From: JAHFTW01 sp038046785
GTDB taxonomy: Archaea; Thermoplasmatota; E2; JACPAO01; JAHFTW01
Reading direction: 5' to 3'
DNA length: 64,000 nt
Assembly: GCA_038046785.1 (NCBI GenBank)
Contig: JBBSVM010000002.1
Span: 1 to 64,000, forward strand
The notes under the pieces were generated by a model, which was not told where the DNA came from, searched no databases, and saw nothing but the letters and a program-made list of their open reading frames with translations. Shown here piece after piece: positions 1 to 9,383 of this stretch (position 1 is its first letter; each line of letters opens with the position of its first letter). The translations under genes and the position numbers were made by a program.

Positions 1-2
1 AG

Positions 3-629
3 CAGCAGTCGTTCTACTTCGTCATGAAGTTCGAGTTCAACTTCAACGACTCCGTGCACAAAGCGTTCGCGCTCAGCACCGTGCAGATTGACACGCAGAA
101 CCCGGAGAACTTCGGCATCGAATACACCGCCGCCGATGGTTCCCGCAAGACGCCGTTCCTGCTGCACGCGAGCATCTCCGGCGCCATCGACCGCAACCTG
201 TGCGCCATCCTGGAACACCAGGCGATGGAGGCGAAGGCGGGCAAGAAACCGGCCCTGCCGTTCTGGCTGAGCCCGACGCAGGTGCGCTTCATGCCGCTCA
301 ACGATTCGTTCCTTCCCGAATGCGCCCGCCTCGCCGGTCGCGTCAACGACGCCGGATACCGCGCCGACGTGGACGACTCCGCGCACGGAGTCGGCCGCAA
401 GATTGCCGAGGGCGAGAAGGATTGGGTCCCGCTCATGATTGTGGTGGGCGAGAAGGAGAAAGCAGCGGGCAAGTTCACCCCTCGCATCCGCAAACCGGAA
501 TGGGGCAAGGAAGAGCCGTTGACCATCGAGCAGGTCATCGCTCTCTGCGCGACGAACTCTGGCTCCGAGCCGCGCGGGACGCTGCCGTTGCCCATGATGT
601 TGAGCCAGAGGCCCATCTTCCGCGGGTAG
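3..629 (+). CDS. thrS: Threonyl-tRNA synthetase, C-terminal part (cut by window edge)
   Basis: The frame is open to the left edge, so only the last 208 residues are seen. They match the end of archaeal ThrRS: the final catalytic-domain segment (ALSTVQID, then FLLHASISGAIDR) followed by the anticodon-binding domain (LPFWLSPTQVRFMPL, DDSAHGVGRKI) and the typical terminus ending RPIFRG. The enzyme charges tRNA-Thr in the cytosol. The Zn-binding catalytic core and editing domain lie outside the window. The stop at 627-629 is followed three bases later by the next start, suggesting co-transcription. Identification is firm from motif order. Confidence 0.95.
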   Translation, partial: QQSFYFVMKFEFNFNDSVHKAFALSTVQIDTQNPENFGIEYTAADGSRKTPFLLHASISGAIDRNLCAILEHQAMEAKAGKKPALPFWLSPTQVRFMPLNDSFLPECARLAGRVNDAGYRADVDDSAHGVGRKIAEGEKDWVPLMIVVGEKEKAAGKFTPRIRKPEWGKEEPLTIEQVIALCATNSGSEPRGTLPLPMMLSQRPIFRG

Positions 630-631
630 GC

Positions 632-1168
632 ATGACCCGCTTCGTCGCCCTCCTGCGCGCCGTCAACGTGGGCGGCCGCAAGGTCGAGATGGAGCCGCTG
701 CGCGCCCTCGCCACCAAACTCGGCTTCGAGGATGTCGCGACCTACATCGCAAGCGGCAACCTCGTCTTCACCGTGCACGGCGCGCCCAAGGTGGTCGCGG
801 CGGAATTGGAGGCGGCCATCGCAGCACGCTTCAAACTGGAAGTCCCGGTCATCCTGCGCACGGCGACGCTGTGGGAGCGCTACCTCGAATGCCCCTTCCC
901 GGATGCGGCGGCATCGGAGCCGAACCGCGTCATGCTCGCCCTGGCCAAGACGCCACCCCGCAAGGAGGCGCCGGCAGAACTGCTGGCCCGCGCGAAACAT
1001 GGCGAATCCATCGTCTTGCAAGGCGATGCCCTCTGGATTCACTATCCAGCAGGGCAGGCGAAGACGAAGCTGACGCCCGCCTCGGTGGACAAGGCGATGG
1101 GGTCCGCGACGACGGCGCGCAACCTGAACACCGTGCGCACATTGGCCACGATGGCGAATCGCGAGTGA
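632..1168 (+). CDS. DUF1697 family protein
   Basis: A 178-residue protein starting at the ATG two bases after thrS. The opening FVALLRAVNVGGRKVEM, the middle YIASGNLVF and the end KAMGSATTARNLNTVRTL are signatures of DUF1697, a small soluble family of unknown biochemical function. Length is normal for the family. It has no signal peptide or membrane segment. The tight spacing to thrS suggests one transcript, but I infer no functional link. Its stop codon lies inside a 15-base word that recurs near 49.7 and 50.5 kb. Confidence 0.85.
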   Translation: MTRFVALLRAVNVGGRKVEMEPLRALATKLGFEDVATYIASGNLVFTVHGAPKVVAAELEAAIAARFKLEVPVILRTATLWERYLECPFPDAAASEPNRVMLALAKTPPRKEAPAELLARAKHGESIVLQGDALWIHYPAGQAKTKLTPASVDKAMGSATTARNLNTVRTLATMANRE

Positions 1169-1211
1169 ACAGGCCATCAAACGTATCAACCCGGACCGGA
1201 GTGGTCCTGCG

Positions 1212-2726
1212 ATGCGTTCGGCCCTGCTGCTTTTCCTCCTGGTCGCTCTCTTGCCCGCCGCCCAGGGCGGCCTGATTGGAACCCACACCTACGAGGAGCG
1301 CCTCACCTACGCTCCCGGCCTGCGCGCCGACGCCACGTCGTTCACCTTCCTGAGCGGCGCTCTTGAGGCAGATCTGACGGGCGCGACCGGACCGTTCGGC
1401 TTCTTCGGCGCCCAGGGCGGCACCCTCTCCGGCATCCAGCAAATCTGCTTCACCGACGGAGCCAACCCGCCCTGCCGCACCTCCACGGCGGCGGCGTTCA
1501 CCGTCCGCGTCAGCAACGGCGGCGGCTTCGCAGTGGATTTCCCCAAAGCGGACAGCCGCGTCGATGCGAGCCACGCCCTCGGGCTGTTCGTGGACTTCGC
1601 CAACGAGCGCGACCTGCAGGCGCTCAAGCTGGAGAAGAGCCTCGTCGCAAGCGCCGTCGGGGGCCTGGTGAGCTTCCCTCGGATTGAATCGGTCCCTACC
1701 ACGGCGGCCACGGTCCAGATGGTCTCTGCGGCAAGCGCCCGCATCGTTGCTCTCAACCCCGCCACCACTCTCACCGTCAGCGACGGCGTCTTCACCCGCA
1801 CCCTGTCCGGCAGCAACCCACTGCTCTTCCAAGGAGCAGCCTTGCGCATGGACCCCGTTACGGCCAGCACACTCGTCCTGCCGTTCGAGTCGGGCGCCAC
1901 CTCCACTTGGACGGCAGCGACTCCGGCCGCTTCCGAGGCGGGCCTCAAACTGAGCCGCCTCAACACCGTCATCGGGGACCTCAACGGCGCCAGCAAGAAC
2001 GGCGGCACCCCTGCCACCTTCCCCGTGGACGGCCTGGGCGCCATCGAGCCGCTCGCGGCACGCATCGTCAACGGTGCCCTGGTGCGCGTTCCGGCGCAGG
2101 CGGCCACCCCCGCTGCAGCCCTTGCTGGCCTCAGCCTGGTGCGACTCTCCACGCTCACCGTGGGCGCCGACGAGGCAGGACTTGCTGCGACCGGCGACGC
2201 GTCTTTGGAGATTCAAGGCGGCCGCGTCCAGGAGGTCGAACCGCTCTACGGGTTCTCGTATGTCCAGCTCCCGTGGTGGAGCTACTTGCTGTGGGGCCTC
2301 GCCATCGCCGCCTTCATCGTCCGGCTTGCCCTCCACAAGCGACTGCCCAAACCGAAGGAGACGCGCTGGCACCGCCTGCGCTGGATCGGCTTCATCGCAG
2401 GTCCGCTCGCCTTCCTCTTGCTCTTCGTGCTGTGGGACCTCGAAGTGCAGGCGGCGTGGGGGACCAGCCTTCTCGCCGGACTCGCAGGCGGCATGGAAAA
2501 GGAGGCCTTTCTCGCCCTCCTTGCCATCGAAGTGGCGCCGTTTCTGCTCATGCTCTTCGCCGTCGCGAGCCCGCTCATCCTGCTGGCCCGCAGCCTGTTC
2601 CGCATCGCCAAGCAGGGCAACTTCATGGGACTCAGTTCCGCCATTGGCTACCTCCTCGCCTACCCCTTGGGCGCCATCCTGCTGTTGAGCTACCTCGACT
2701 TCGCCTTGCGGCAAGCGGCGGGCTGA
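1212..2726 (+). CDS. Secreted/membrane protein, signal peptide plus C-terminal membrane segments
   Basis: A 504-residue protein of no family I recognise. Residues 1-19 form a signal peptide (LLLFLLVALLPAAQG). Residues 20 to about 350 are extracytoplasmic, rich in T, A, S and V and predicted to be beta-rich. Three to four hydrophobic segments follow at about 358-375, 392-412, 425-465 and 480-500. The C-terminus ends right at the start of the helicase gene (TGA at 2724-2726, GTG at 2727), so the two are probably co-transcribed. It could be an envelope protein with a membrane anchor; function is unknown. Confidence 0.7.
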   Translation: MRSALLLFLLVALLPAAQGGLIGTHTYEERLTYAPGLRADATSFTFLSGALEADLTGATGPFGFFGAQGGTLSGIQQICFTDGANPPCRTSTAAAFTVRVSNGGGFAVDFPKADSRVDASHALGLFVDFANERDLQALKLEKSLVASAVGGLVSFPRIESVPTTAATVQMVSAASARIVALNPATTLTVSDGVFTRTLSGSNPLLFQGAALRMDPVTASTLVLPFESGATSTWTAATPAASEAGLKLSRLNTVIGDLNGASKNGGTPATFPVDGLGAIEPLAARIVNGALVRVPAQAATPAAALAGLSLVRLSTLTVGADEAGLAATGDASLEIQGGRVQEVEPLYGFSYVQLPWWSYLLWGLAIAAFIVRLALHKRLPKPKETRWHRLRWIGFIAGPLAFLLLFVLWDLEVQAAWGTSLLAGLAGGMEKEAFLALLAIEVAPFLLMLFAVASPLILLARSLFRIAKQGNFMGLSSAIGYLLAYPLGAILLLSYLDFALRQAAG

Positions 2727-5609
2727 GTGCAGCGCCTCCATCCGCACCTCGCCAAGCTTCTTGTCGAGCAGGGCTGGCGCGGGCTCACCGGCGTCCAGGA
2801 GCAGGCGTGGCCCGTGCTGCGTCAGGGCGGCCACGTCCTCATCGTCGCACCGACCGGGCACGGCAAGACGGAAGCAGCACTTCTCCCGGTGTTGAGCCGC
2901 ATCCTGGAAGAGCGCGACCGCCTCGAGGCGGCCGGTCAGCCCTGGCCCCGCGGTTTCAAGGCCATCTACGTGACGCCGCTGCGCGCCCTCAATCGTGACC
3001 TGATGGGGCGCATGACGAGCTGGGCCGAGCCGCTGGGGTTGCGCATCGGTGTCCGGCATGGCGACACGACGCAAGCGGAGCGCGCCCGGCAGTCACGCGA
3101 CCCGCCCGACCTGCTCTTCACGACGCCGGAGACGTTGCAGCTCCTGCTCTACGGGGACACGTTGCGTCGCCACCTCGCCACCGTGCGCTTCGTCATCCTG
3201 GATGAGGTGCACGATTTGGCGGCAAGCGAGCGCGGCGCGCAACTCCTGGTTGCCCTGGAGCGCGTCGAGGAGGTGGTGGGCCAACCCACAGCGCTTCGCG
3301 AGGCGCCCGCCAAGGAGCGATTCTGTCCTTCCAAGCACCATGCCCGGCCCGGTGGCGGCTTCCAGCGCATCGGCCTCTCCGCCACCATCGCTGACCCCGC
3401 AGCGGTCGCGCGCTGGCTGGGCGGAGCCCGGCCCGTCACGCTGGTGCGCGTCGAGGCGCAGAAACGCATCGAGCTTGCCGTCGCGCTGCCCAACGCTGAG
3501 CCTGGGGATGCGGCAACCGCAAGCCGACTCAGCCTCCCGCCTGCAGCGCTCGCGCACGTGCGCGCAGTGCGCGCGCTCGTCGCATCGCACACGAAAGTCC
3601 TCGTCTTCCAGAACACGCGCGACGGCGCCGAGCTTCTCGCCAGCCGCAGCGCGCTCCTGGATGCCGAGGCGGGTCGGCCGCCGCTGCTGGGGCTGCACCA
3701 CGGTTCGCTTTCGGCCGAGCACCGCGCCGATGTCGAACAGCGCTTCAAGAACGGTGACCTGCGCGGCGTCGTCGCCACGTCGAGCCTGGAGCTCGGCATC
3801 GATGTGGGCGCCATCGACCACGTCGTCCAGGTGAGCTCGCCGCGCAGTGTCGCCCGCCTCGTGCAGCGTTTGGGGCGCAGCGGCCACCGCGTCGAGGCCG
3901 TGAGCGCTGGCACCCTGCTTGCCACCGGCGTTGAGGACGCCTGGGAGTGCGCCGCCGTCGCCCGCCGCGCCAAAGAGGGTCGTCTGGAGCCGCTTGCCCT
4001 CCGCGATGCACCGCTCGTCGTCGTCGCCAACCAGCTTGCCGCACTCGCCAACGAGTATGCCGAATTGCGCCGCGACTGGACCTTCGGGCTGCTGCGCCGC
4101 ACCGGAGCGTTCCTGAACCTGGACGAGGCGCTCTTCGACGCGGCATGGCAGGCGATGCTCGAATCCAAGACGCTGTTTGTCGCCGAGGGCAAGGCGGACC
4201 GCATCGCCCGCGGCGGTCGCGCGCGCAAGCATTTTCTCGACCACATCAGTCTCATCGCGGACGAAGCGACCTACCGCGTCGTCGATGCCGCAACGCAGCG
4301 CTCGATTGGCACTGTCGATGCCGCTTTCGTCGCCGCCAGCCTCACCCCCGGCTCCACCGCCGTCCTCGCGGGCCAGAGCTGGCGCGTCGTCGAAGTGGAC
4401 GCCGAGGCGCACAAAGTACGCGTCGCCGCGGTTGCCGAACTCGGCCCCATTCCGCAGTGGACCGGAAGCCAACTGCCCGTGAGCCATGAGGTGGCGCAGG
4501 AGGTCGCCCGGCTGCGCCGCGCGCTTGCCGAAACGGACGGCAACGAATTGGCTCACTATCCACTCCCGGAGGGTTTGGCTGCACCGGTGGCTGCCCACAA
4601 AGAGAAAGGGCTGCAGGTCGCGCATGACCGCCTTGTCACGCTCGAAATCGAAGGGCGCACCTGTGTCGCCACGACCTGCCTCGGAACACGCGGCAACGAG
4701 ACGCTGGGCCGCCTCACACAGGGACTTCTTGCGCAGGAATTGGGGCAGCCGGTTGGTGTGGAATCCGATGCGTACCGCATCCACTTCACGTTCCAAGGCC
4801 CCGCGGCCGCTGATCGCATTGCGTCGTGCTGGCAACTTCTCCAGCCCGAAGGGTTGGACACGCTGCTGTTTCTGCTGCTTCGTGACCATCCGCAGCTGCG
4901 CTACCATCTCGTCCAGGTCGCGCAGCAGTTCGGCGCCTTGCCCAAGGAGCTGGAGCCAGCAAGCCTGCGGCGCGGTCGCCTCGACGCTCTTCTCGAGCAG
5001 GTGGCGCTGCAAGAAGAGACGTTCAACCGGCTGCTGCACGAACGCTACGACGTCGAGGCGGTTCGCACGCTTCTTGGCCGCCTGCGCAGTGGCGACATGA
5101 CCCTGGTCACCCAGGGGGCCGGCCCGCTCACGCACCTCGGCCGTGACGAAATGCGGCGCAACCTGTCGGCGCCGCGCGACGAGGTTGTCCTTGCCGCCGT
5201 GCGCGAGCGCATCGAAGCGGCCGCGGTCTTGCTCGCCTGCTGCGCCTGCGCCGCGACGCGCGCGACGACGGTGGCTGACCTGTCGCGCCGCATCACCTGT
5301 CGGCGCTGCACCAGCAACCAAATCGCCGTCCTGCGGCCCTGGCACGAAGATCAGGTGCCTCTCCTGCGCAGCAAAGGCAAGCTCACGCCGGAACAGACGG
5401 CCGAGCGGACGCGAATGCAGCGCAATGGCGCCCTCGTCGCCGGGTTCGGTGGCACCGCAGCGCGTCTTCTGGTCGGCCGCGGCATCGGTCCCGACACGGC
5501 GGCGCGCATTTTGCAGAAGGCTGCCGACACCTCCAATCCCTTGTTCTGGCGCGAACTGCTGGATGCGGAGCTCACGTTCGCGCGCACAAGCGCATTCTGG
5601 GCGCGCTAA
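2727..5609 (+). CDS. lhr: Lhr-type ATP-dependent DNA/RNA helicase
   Basis: A 960-residue superfamily 2 helicase. Motif I APTGHGKT is at residues 41-48, the DEVH box at 159-162 and motif III LSAT near 217. The second RecA domain shows VFQNTRDGAELLASR, the LHHGSLS strand, ATSSLELGIDVG and the arginine-finger motif QRLGRSGHR. The long C-terminal part fits the winged-helix and Lhr-specific domains. A CCAC...CRRC cysteine set near residues 835-865 could bind zinc. Archaeal Lhr proteins act in DNA repair and RNA handling. GTG start abuts the upstream stop. The 3' end overlaps the convergent trm5 stop by four bases. Confidence 0.93.
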   Translation: MQRLHPHLAKLLVEQGWRGLTGVQEQAWPVLRQGGHVLIVAPTGHGKTEAALLPVLSRILEERDRLEAAGQPWPRGFKAIYVTPLRALNRDLMGRMTSWAEPLGLRIGVRHGDTTQAERARQSRDPPDLLFTTPETLQLLLYGDTLRRHLATVRFVILDEVHDLAASERGAQLLVALERVEEVVGQPTALREAPAKERFCPSKHHARPGGGFQRIGLSATIADPAAVARWLGGARPVTLVRVEAQKRIELAVALPNAEPGDAATASRLSLPPAALAHVRAVRALVASHTKVLVFQNTRDGAELLASRSALLDAEAGRPPLLGLHHGSLSAEHRADVEQRFKNGDLRGVVATSSLELGIDVGAIDHVVQVSSPRSVARLVQRLGRSGHRVEAVSAGTLLATGVEDAWECAAVARRAKEGRLEPLALRDAPLVVVANQLAALANEYAELRRDWTFGLLRRTGAFLNLDEALFDAAWQAMLESKTLFVAEGKADRIARGGRARKHFLDHISLIADEATYRVVDAATQRSIGTVDAAFVAASLTPGSTAVLAGQSWRVVEVDAEAHKVRVAAVAELGPIPQWTGSQLPVSHEVAQEVARLRRALAETDGNELAHYPLPEGLAAPVAAHKEKGLQVAHDRLVTLEIEGRTCVATTCLGTRGNETLGRLTQGLLAQELGQPVGVESDAYRIHFTFQGPAAADRIASCWQLLQPEGLDTLLFLLLRDHPQLRYHLVQVAQQFGALPKELEPASLRRGRLDALLEQVALQEETFNRLLHERYDVEAVRTLLGRLRSGDMTLVTQGAGPLTHLGRDEMRRNLSAPRDEVVLAAVRERIEAAAVLLACCACAATRATTVADLSRRITCRRCTSNQIAVLRPWHEDQVPLLRSKGKLTPEQTAERTRMQRNGALVAGFGGTAARLLVGRGIGPDTAARILQKAADTSNPLFWRELLDAELTFARTSAFWAR

Positions 5610-6625
5610 CCGGACGTGCCGACGAAGTCGAAGACGATGTGGCTCTCCTGCGGCGAGTAGTTGCGCACCGTGCGCGACGCGGAGAGCTGGCAAGGCCAGT
5701 CGTGACGGCCGAGCTCAGCAGCGACGGCTGCGGCGCGCGCCTCGGCGCTCTCGGAAGGAAGAATCTCGTGGTAGTGGACCGTCGCATCCGGCTTCGCCAG
5801 CCGCGCCGCCACATCGAGGAAATGCTTGGCGCCATGCGGGAGGTTGAGGAGGAGCCGATCCGCCTTGGGAAGTGCCATGGCGACGGCGCGGGCGTCGCCG
5901 GTGTGGAGGGTGATGCGGTCGGCAACACCGTTGGCTTCGACGTTGCGGGCGGCAAGCTCGGTTGCAGCCGGGTTGAGGTCCACCGAGTGCACGGTGGCGC
6001 CTTTTTTGGCAAGCTGGATGCCGAATGGGGCCACGCCGCCAAAGAGGTCCACGACCCTCTCGCCGGCGTGGACGAGGGCGGCCACCCGTTCGCGCTCATG
6101 CGCGAGGCGGGGTGAGAAGTACGCCTTGGCGGGGTCCACCCAGAGAGCGCAGCCGTTTTCCGTGATGCGCGTCAACGACTCCCCCTGGCCCGCGATGCGC
6201 TCCAACTGTCGGGTGCGGTAGGGGTCCTTCACGCCGCCGTCGGCGAAGACGGCGCGGCAGGCGTGGAATTCCAGAAGCGCTGCCCCCAATTCGGCGCGGT
6301 GGCTGGCGAGTTCGCGCGGAACCTTGACGAGGATGATGTCACCGAGGGTATCGAAGGCGCGTGGGGCCAGGTCGCGCAGCGGCTCGGGCAGAAGCTCTTG
6401 GTAACTGCGCAGCCGCGTCGCACGGGGTGTGAAATCGAAGGCGACGATGGGCAGCTTCGGGCCGCAGGCGTGCGCGACCGGGAAGACGACGTGTTCGCCG
6501 TCGCGCGCCACTTCGAGGTCGCTCCGGAGAACGCCGAGGTCGATGAGGCGGCGCCGGGTCGTCTCCGCTTCGGCACGCGGCACCTTCACCCCGTCGGCGC
6601 GCACCATGAGCCATCCACCCGCCAT
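5606..6625 (-). CDS. trm5: tRNA (guanine-37 N1)-methyltransferase Trm5
   Basis: Class I SAM methyltransferase of the Trm5 family, which makes m1G37 in tRNA to prevent frameshifting. The SAM-binding motif VVDLFGGVAPFGIQLAKKGA is followed by an acidic VDLNP strand and the Trm5 catalytic motif LLNLPHGA. The N-terminal D1-like part (VKVPRAEAE) and the central AFDTLGDIILVKVP segment are typical. I chose the ATG at 6625 (MAGGWLMVRAD). A further ATG at 6607 also fits, and an upstream ATG at 6667 would add 14 unrelated residues. About 340 residues is normal for the family. Confidence 0.9.
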   Translation of the reverse strand: MAGGWLMVRADGVKVPRAEAETTRRRLIDLGVLRSDLEVARDGEHVVFPVAHACGPKLPIVAFDFTPRATRLRSYQELLPEPLRDLAPRAFDTLGDIILVKVPRELASHRAELGAALLEFHACRAVFADGGVKDPYRTRQLERIAGQGESLTRITENGCALWVDPAKAYFSPRLAHERERVAALVHAGERVVDLFGGVAPFGIQLAKKGATVHSVDLNPAATELAARNVEANGVADRITLHTGDARAVAMALPKADRLLLNLPHGAKHFLDVAARLAKPDATVHYHEILPSESAEARAAAVAAELGRHDWPCQLSASRTVRNYSPQESHIVFDFVGTSG

Positions 6626-6705
6626 CGCGGCTTGAAACCGGCAGGTCGTCGCCCAAACCCAGGGCACAGTGAAAGGGCTTCAAGCTGGGCCGCCTCGCCG
6701 GGTGC

Positions 6706-7272
6706 GTGCTGGCGGAGGTGGCAACCGGGCTCGCCCTCGGCTTGAGCCTCGCGGTCCCGCCCGGGCCCGTCAACGCCCTCATCGCGCGCGAGGCGGTGCG
6801 CGGCGGGACGGTCGCTGGCCTTCGCGCCGGCTACCCCGCCCCGGTCGTGGACACGGCGTACATGCTGCTCGTCTTGTTTGGCTTGCCGCGCATCCTTGAC
6901 ATCGAGCGGTTCACGCCCCTGTTTGCCGGCGTCGGGGCCCTCCTCATGCTCTACCTTGCCTGGGGCACCGCCCGGCCGCAGGGTGAAACCAAACCGCTTG
7001 CTCCAGGCGCGGTCTGGCTGGTCACTCTCAGCAACCCGTTCCAGTATGCGTGGTGGCTCTCTGCCGGAACCGCCTTCCTCGCCGCGACAGGCGGCTGGGG
7101 GGTCGTTGGGTTCCTTGTGGCCATCTTCGGTTGGGTCCTCGTCTTCTCAACTCTGATGGCGCGCGGCGCCACCCGTTGGAGCTGGTTCCCGCCCCTGGTC
7201 ACCGTGCTCTCCGCCGACGGACTTCTGGCCTTCGCGCTGCTGCTCGCCACGCAGGCTGCCGCGCACCTGTAG
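6706..7272 (+). CDS. LysE/RhtB-family amino-acid exporter
   Basis: A 188-residue integral membrane protein. The start LGLSLAVPPGPVNALIAREAVRGG matches the N-terminal signature of the LysE/RhtB exporters (glycine-rich helix 1 with PPGPV), and LVTLSNPFQYAWW matches their conserved middle helix. Five to six transmembrane helices fill the sequence. It probably exports an amino acid or related small molecule; the substrate cannot be told. GTG start; a slightly different start is possible. It faces away from trm5 and lies 31 bases before another small exporter in the same direction. Confidence 0.8.
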   Translation: MLAEVATGLALGLSLAVPPGPVNALIAREAVRGGTVAGLRAGYPAPVVDTAYMLLVLFGLPRILDIERFTPLFAGVGALLMLYLAWGTARPQGETKPLAPGAVWLVTLSNPFQYAWWLSAGTAFLAATGGWGVVGFLVAIFGWVLVFSTLMARGATRWSWFPPLVTVLSADGLLAFALLLATQAAAHL

Positions 7273-7303
7273 CCTCAAGCACCCCCTCCACCTCGGCTGT
7301 GCG

Positions 7304-7813
7304 ATGGGGTTCTCCGAGACCGTTCAGATGTTCTTCGAGGGGCTCGGCATCCCGGCCTGGCTCGTCATCGTCCTGTTGACCATCACGCCCATCCTCGAGG
7401 TGCGCGCCAGCATCCCGGTCGCGATGCTGGTGTATGGCTACGGCTGGCTGCCCGCCTTCGTCCTGACGTTCCTTGCGAGCCTGCTCATCATCCCGATTGC
7501 CTACGCCATCCTTGTCCTCGGAGAGCGGCTGGCGCGCCATTCCAAACGGCTCGCAAAAGCGATTGACTGGGTGTGGACCCGCACGCGCCGCAAGTCGGAG
7601 CGCGCCGAGAAGGCGGGCAAGGCGGGTCTCTTCGCCATCGTGGCACTTCCGCTGCCGGGCGCCGGCACCTACACGGCGGTCCTCACCGCCTACGTCCTTG
7701 GCATGGAGCGCAAGAAGGCCATCCCGACCATCGTGCTCGGCGCCGCCGTCGAGTGCGCCATCCTGGTCATCGTCGTGCTGTTCTTCCAGGGCGCGCTTGA
7801 CTACCTGGGCTGA
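7304..7813 (+). CDS. COG2426-like small multidrug-export family membrane protein
   Basis: A 169-residue membrane protein with the family pattern TITPILEVRASIPVAM near the N-terminus and a second half containing ALPLPGAGTYTAVLTAYVLGM. This is the putative small multi-drug export family; export itself has little experimental support. It has four hydrophobic segments and a basic cytoplasmic loop (residues 65-105). A gene with partly similar features lies at 31116-31865. The ATG start is 31 bases after the LysE-type gene, so the two may share a transcript. Confidence 0.78.
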   Translation: MGFSETVQMFFEGLGIPAWLVIVLLTITPILEVRASIPVAMLVYGYGWLPAFVLTFLASLLIIPIAYAILVLGERLARHSKRLAKAIDWVWTRTRRKSERAEKAGKAGLFAIVALPLPGAGTYTAVLTAYVLGMERKKAIPTIVLGAAVECAILVIVVLFFQGALDYLG

Positions 7814-7900
7814 AGGCGAACCCACCGACTCGGAACCTCTCCCCTTGCGGAACACTCCGCAGCGCGCGACAAGGGCAGCCTGCGCCCCCCGGACAAACGC

Positions 7901-8554
7901 CTACCGACCCGGCACGTCTCCCCAGAGCAGTTTGTGGAGTTGGAGGCCGACATGGATCGGGAGTGGCGCCGTCTCGGCGAGGACCCATTCCGTGATGGCT
8001 TTCGCGTCCACGCCGCCGACCGGGTTGAAGTAGACCGGGCAAGGAAACGGTCCGTTCGCGCGCACAATCTGGGCGGCGAAGTCATAGTCGGCGCGGTCCG
8101 CGATGACGAACTTGAGCTGGTCCGGGGCACGCAGGTCGGCAAGGAGAGCGAGGTCGTTGTGCTGGTCCATCTTGGAGCCGGGGCACTTCACATCCATGCT
8201 GATGCAGAGCCGCTCGCGTTGTGCTGCGGGGAGCGTGTTGGCGCGGGCGAAGGAGATGTTTCCGGAAGTCTCGATGAGCACCGAGAAACCGTCGGCGAGA
8301 ATGGCCTCGACGAAGGTCCAGGCGTCCTTCTGAAGGAGCGGCTCGCCTCCCGTGAAGCAGACCTCTTTGGTCGGCTGGCTGCGGCACCACGCGACAAGCT
8401 GTTCGACGCTCTGGGGCTTGCCGCCGTGGAAGGCATAGGCGGCATCGCACCAACTGCAGCGCAGGTGGCAGCCGGTCGTGCGCACGAAGCTGGTGGGCAG
8501 CCCCATGCGGCGCCCCTCGCCCTGGATGGAGAGGAACGTCTCCGTGATCTGCAC
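7901..8554 (-). CDS. queE: 7-carboxy-7-deazaguanine synthase QueE (radical SAM)
   Basis: A 217-residue radical SAM enzyme that converts 6-carboxytetrahydropterin to 7-carboxy-7-deazaguanine in the preQ0 pathway. The cluster motif C29-x3-C33-x2-C36 (GCHLRCSWCD) would hold the 4Fe-4S cluster. The N-terminal SIQGEGRRMGLPTSFVR and the FTGGEPLLQ motif are diagnostic. Length is normal. It is the last gene of a five-gene minus-strand run with queD, queC and two terC genes, which supports the assignment. In archaea the product goes to archaeosine in tRNA. Confidence 0.93.
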   Translation of the reverse strand: MQITETFLSIQGEGRRMGLPTSFVRTTGCHLRCSWCDAAYAFHGGKPQSVEQLVAWCRSQPTKEVCFTGGEPLLQKDAWTFVEAILADGFSVLIETSGNISFARANTLPAAQRERLCISMDVKCPGSKMDQHNDLALLADLRAPDQLKFVIADRADYDFAAQIVRANGPFPCPVYFNPVGGVDAKAITEWVLAETAPLPIHVGLQLHKLLWGDVPGR

Positions 8555-8579
8555 GGTGCCGCGACGACGGTGCGGCGGT

Positions 8580-9359
8580 TTAGGCCTTGGGGGGCTCAGC
8601 CACGACCGATGGCTCGCCCTTCTCGGTGTAGGCGGTGTGCAGTTCGACCGGTTTTGCCCGGGCGCGGATGCGCATGTTCAGCAGCTCGACGCCGAGGCTG
8701 AAGGCCATGGCGAAGTAGACGTAGGCGTGGCTGATGTGCTGCCCGAAGCTCTCGACCACCAGCAGGACGCCAATCAGGATGAGGAAGCTCAGGGCGAGCA
8801 TCTTCATCGTCGGGTGCTTGGAGACGAAATCGCTGATGGGGCCCGCCGCGAACATCATGACAGCGACCGCAACGACGACGGCTGCGATCATCACGGGGAT
8901 GACGTTGGTGAGGCCGACGGCGGTGATGACGGAGTCGATGGAGAAGACGATGTCCAAGAGGAGAATCTGCGCGATGACGCCGGCAAACGACGCCTGCACA
9001 CGGGCGGCGGCGTGGCCGTGGCCGCCTTCCAAGCTGCCGTGGATTTCGTGCGTCGCCTTGGCGATGAGGAACAGGCCACCCACAAGAAGGATGAGGTCGC
9101 GCCAGGAAAAGCCGTGGCCAAGCAGCGTGAAGACGGGATAGGTGAGGCCGACGATGAAGGCCACCGACATGACGAGAGCGATGCGGATGAACATCGCCAG
9201 GGCGAGGCCGAGGCGGCGCGCTTTCGGGCGCTGTTCGGCGGGGAGTTTGTCGGCGAGGATGGAGATGAAGACGACGTTGTCGATGCCAAGGACGATTTCC
9301 AGGGCGGTCAGCGTCAGGAAAGCGACCCAGACGGAGGGGTCGGAGAACAGTTCCAGCAC
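8580..9359 (-). CDS. TerC-family integral membrane protein (first copy)
   Basis: A 259-residue membrane protein with the two TerC half-repeats: EIVLGIDNVVFISIL near residue 21 and DIVFSIDSVITAVGL near residue 135. Each carries the conserved acidic residue of the family. Seven or so helices are evident. A His-rich loop (EIHGSLEGGHGHAAA) lies between the halves. TerC proteins are linked to tellurite resistance and to metal-ion, notably manganese, export. It sits between queE (25 bases) and a second terC gene (24 bases) in a preQ0 operon, an unusual place. Confidence 0.88.
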   Translation of the reverse strand: MLELFSDPSVWVAFLTLTALEIVLGIDNVVFISILADKLPAEQRPKARRLGLALAMFIRIALVMSVAFIVGLTYPVFTLLGHGFSWRDLILLVGGLFLIAKATHEIHGSLEGGHGHAAARVQASFAGVIAQILLLDIVFSIDSVITAVGLTNVIPVMIAAVVVAVAVMMFAAGPISDFVSKHPTMKMLALSFLILIGVLLVVESFGQHISHAYVYFAMAFSLGVELLNMRIRARAKPVELHTAYTEKGEPSVVAEPPKA

Positions 9360-9383
9360 AGGCGCGCGACGGCGCGGGGCGCC

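Noticed and set aside
3093..5693. Very long open frame antisense to the helicase gene
   Set aside because: The composition is repetitive in R, G, A, E and H with no motif, and the sense strand is a clear Lhr helicase. High third-position GC opens such antisense frames throughout the window (for example 930-3074 and 23608-26736).
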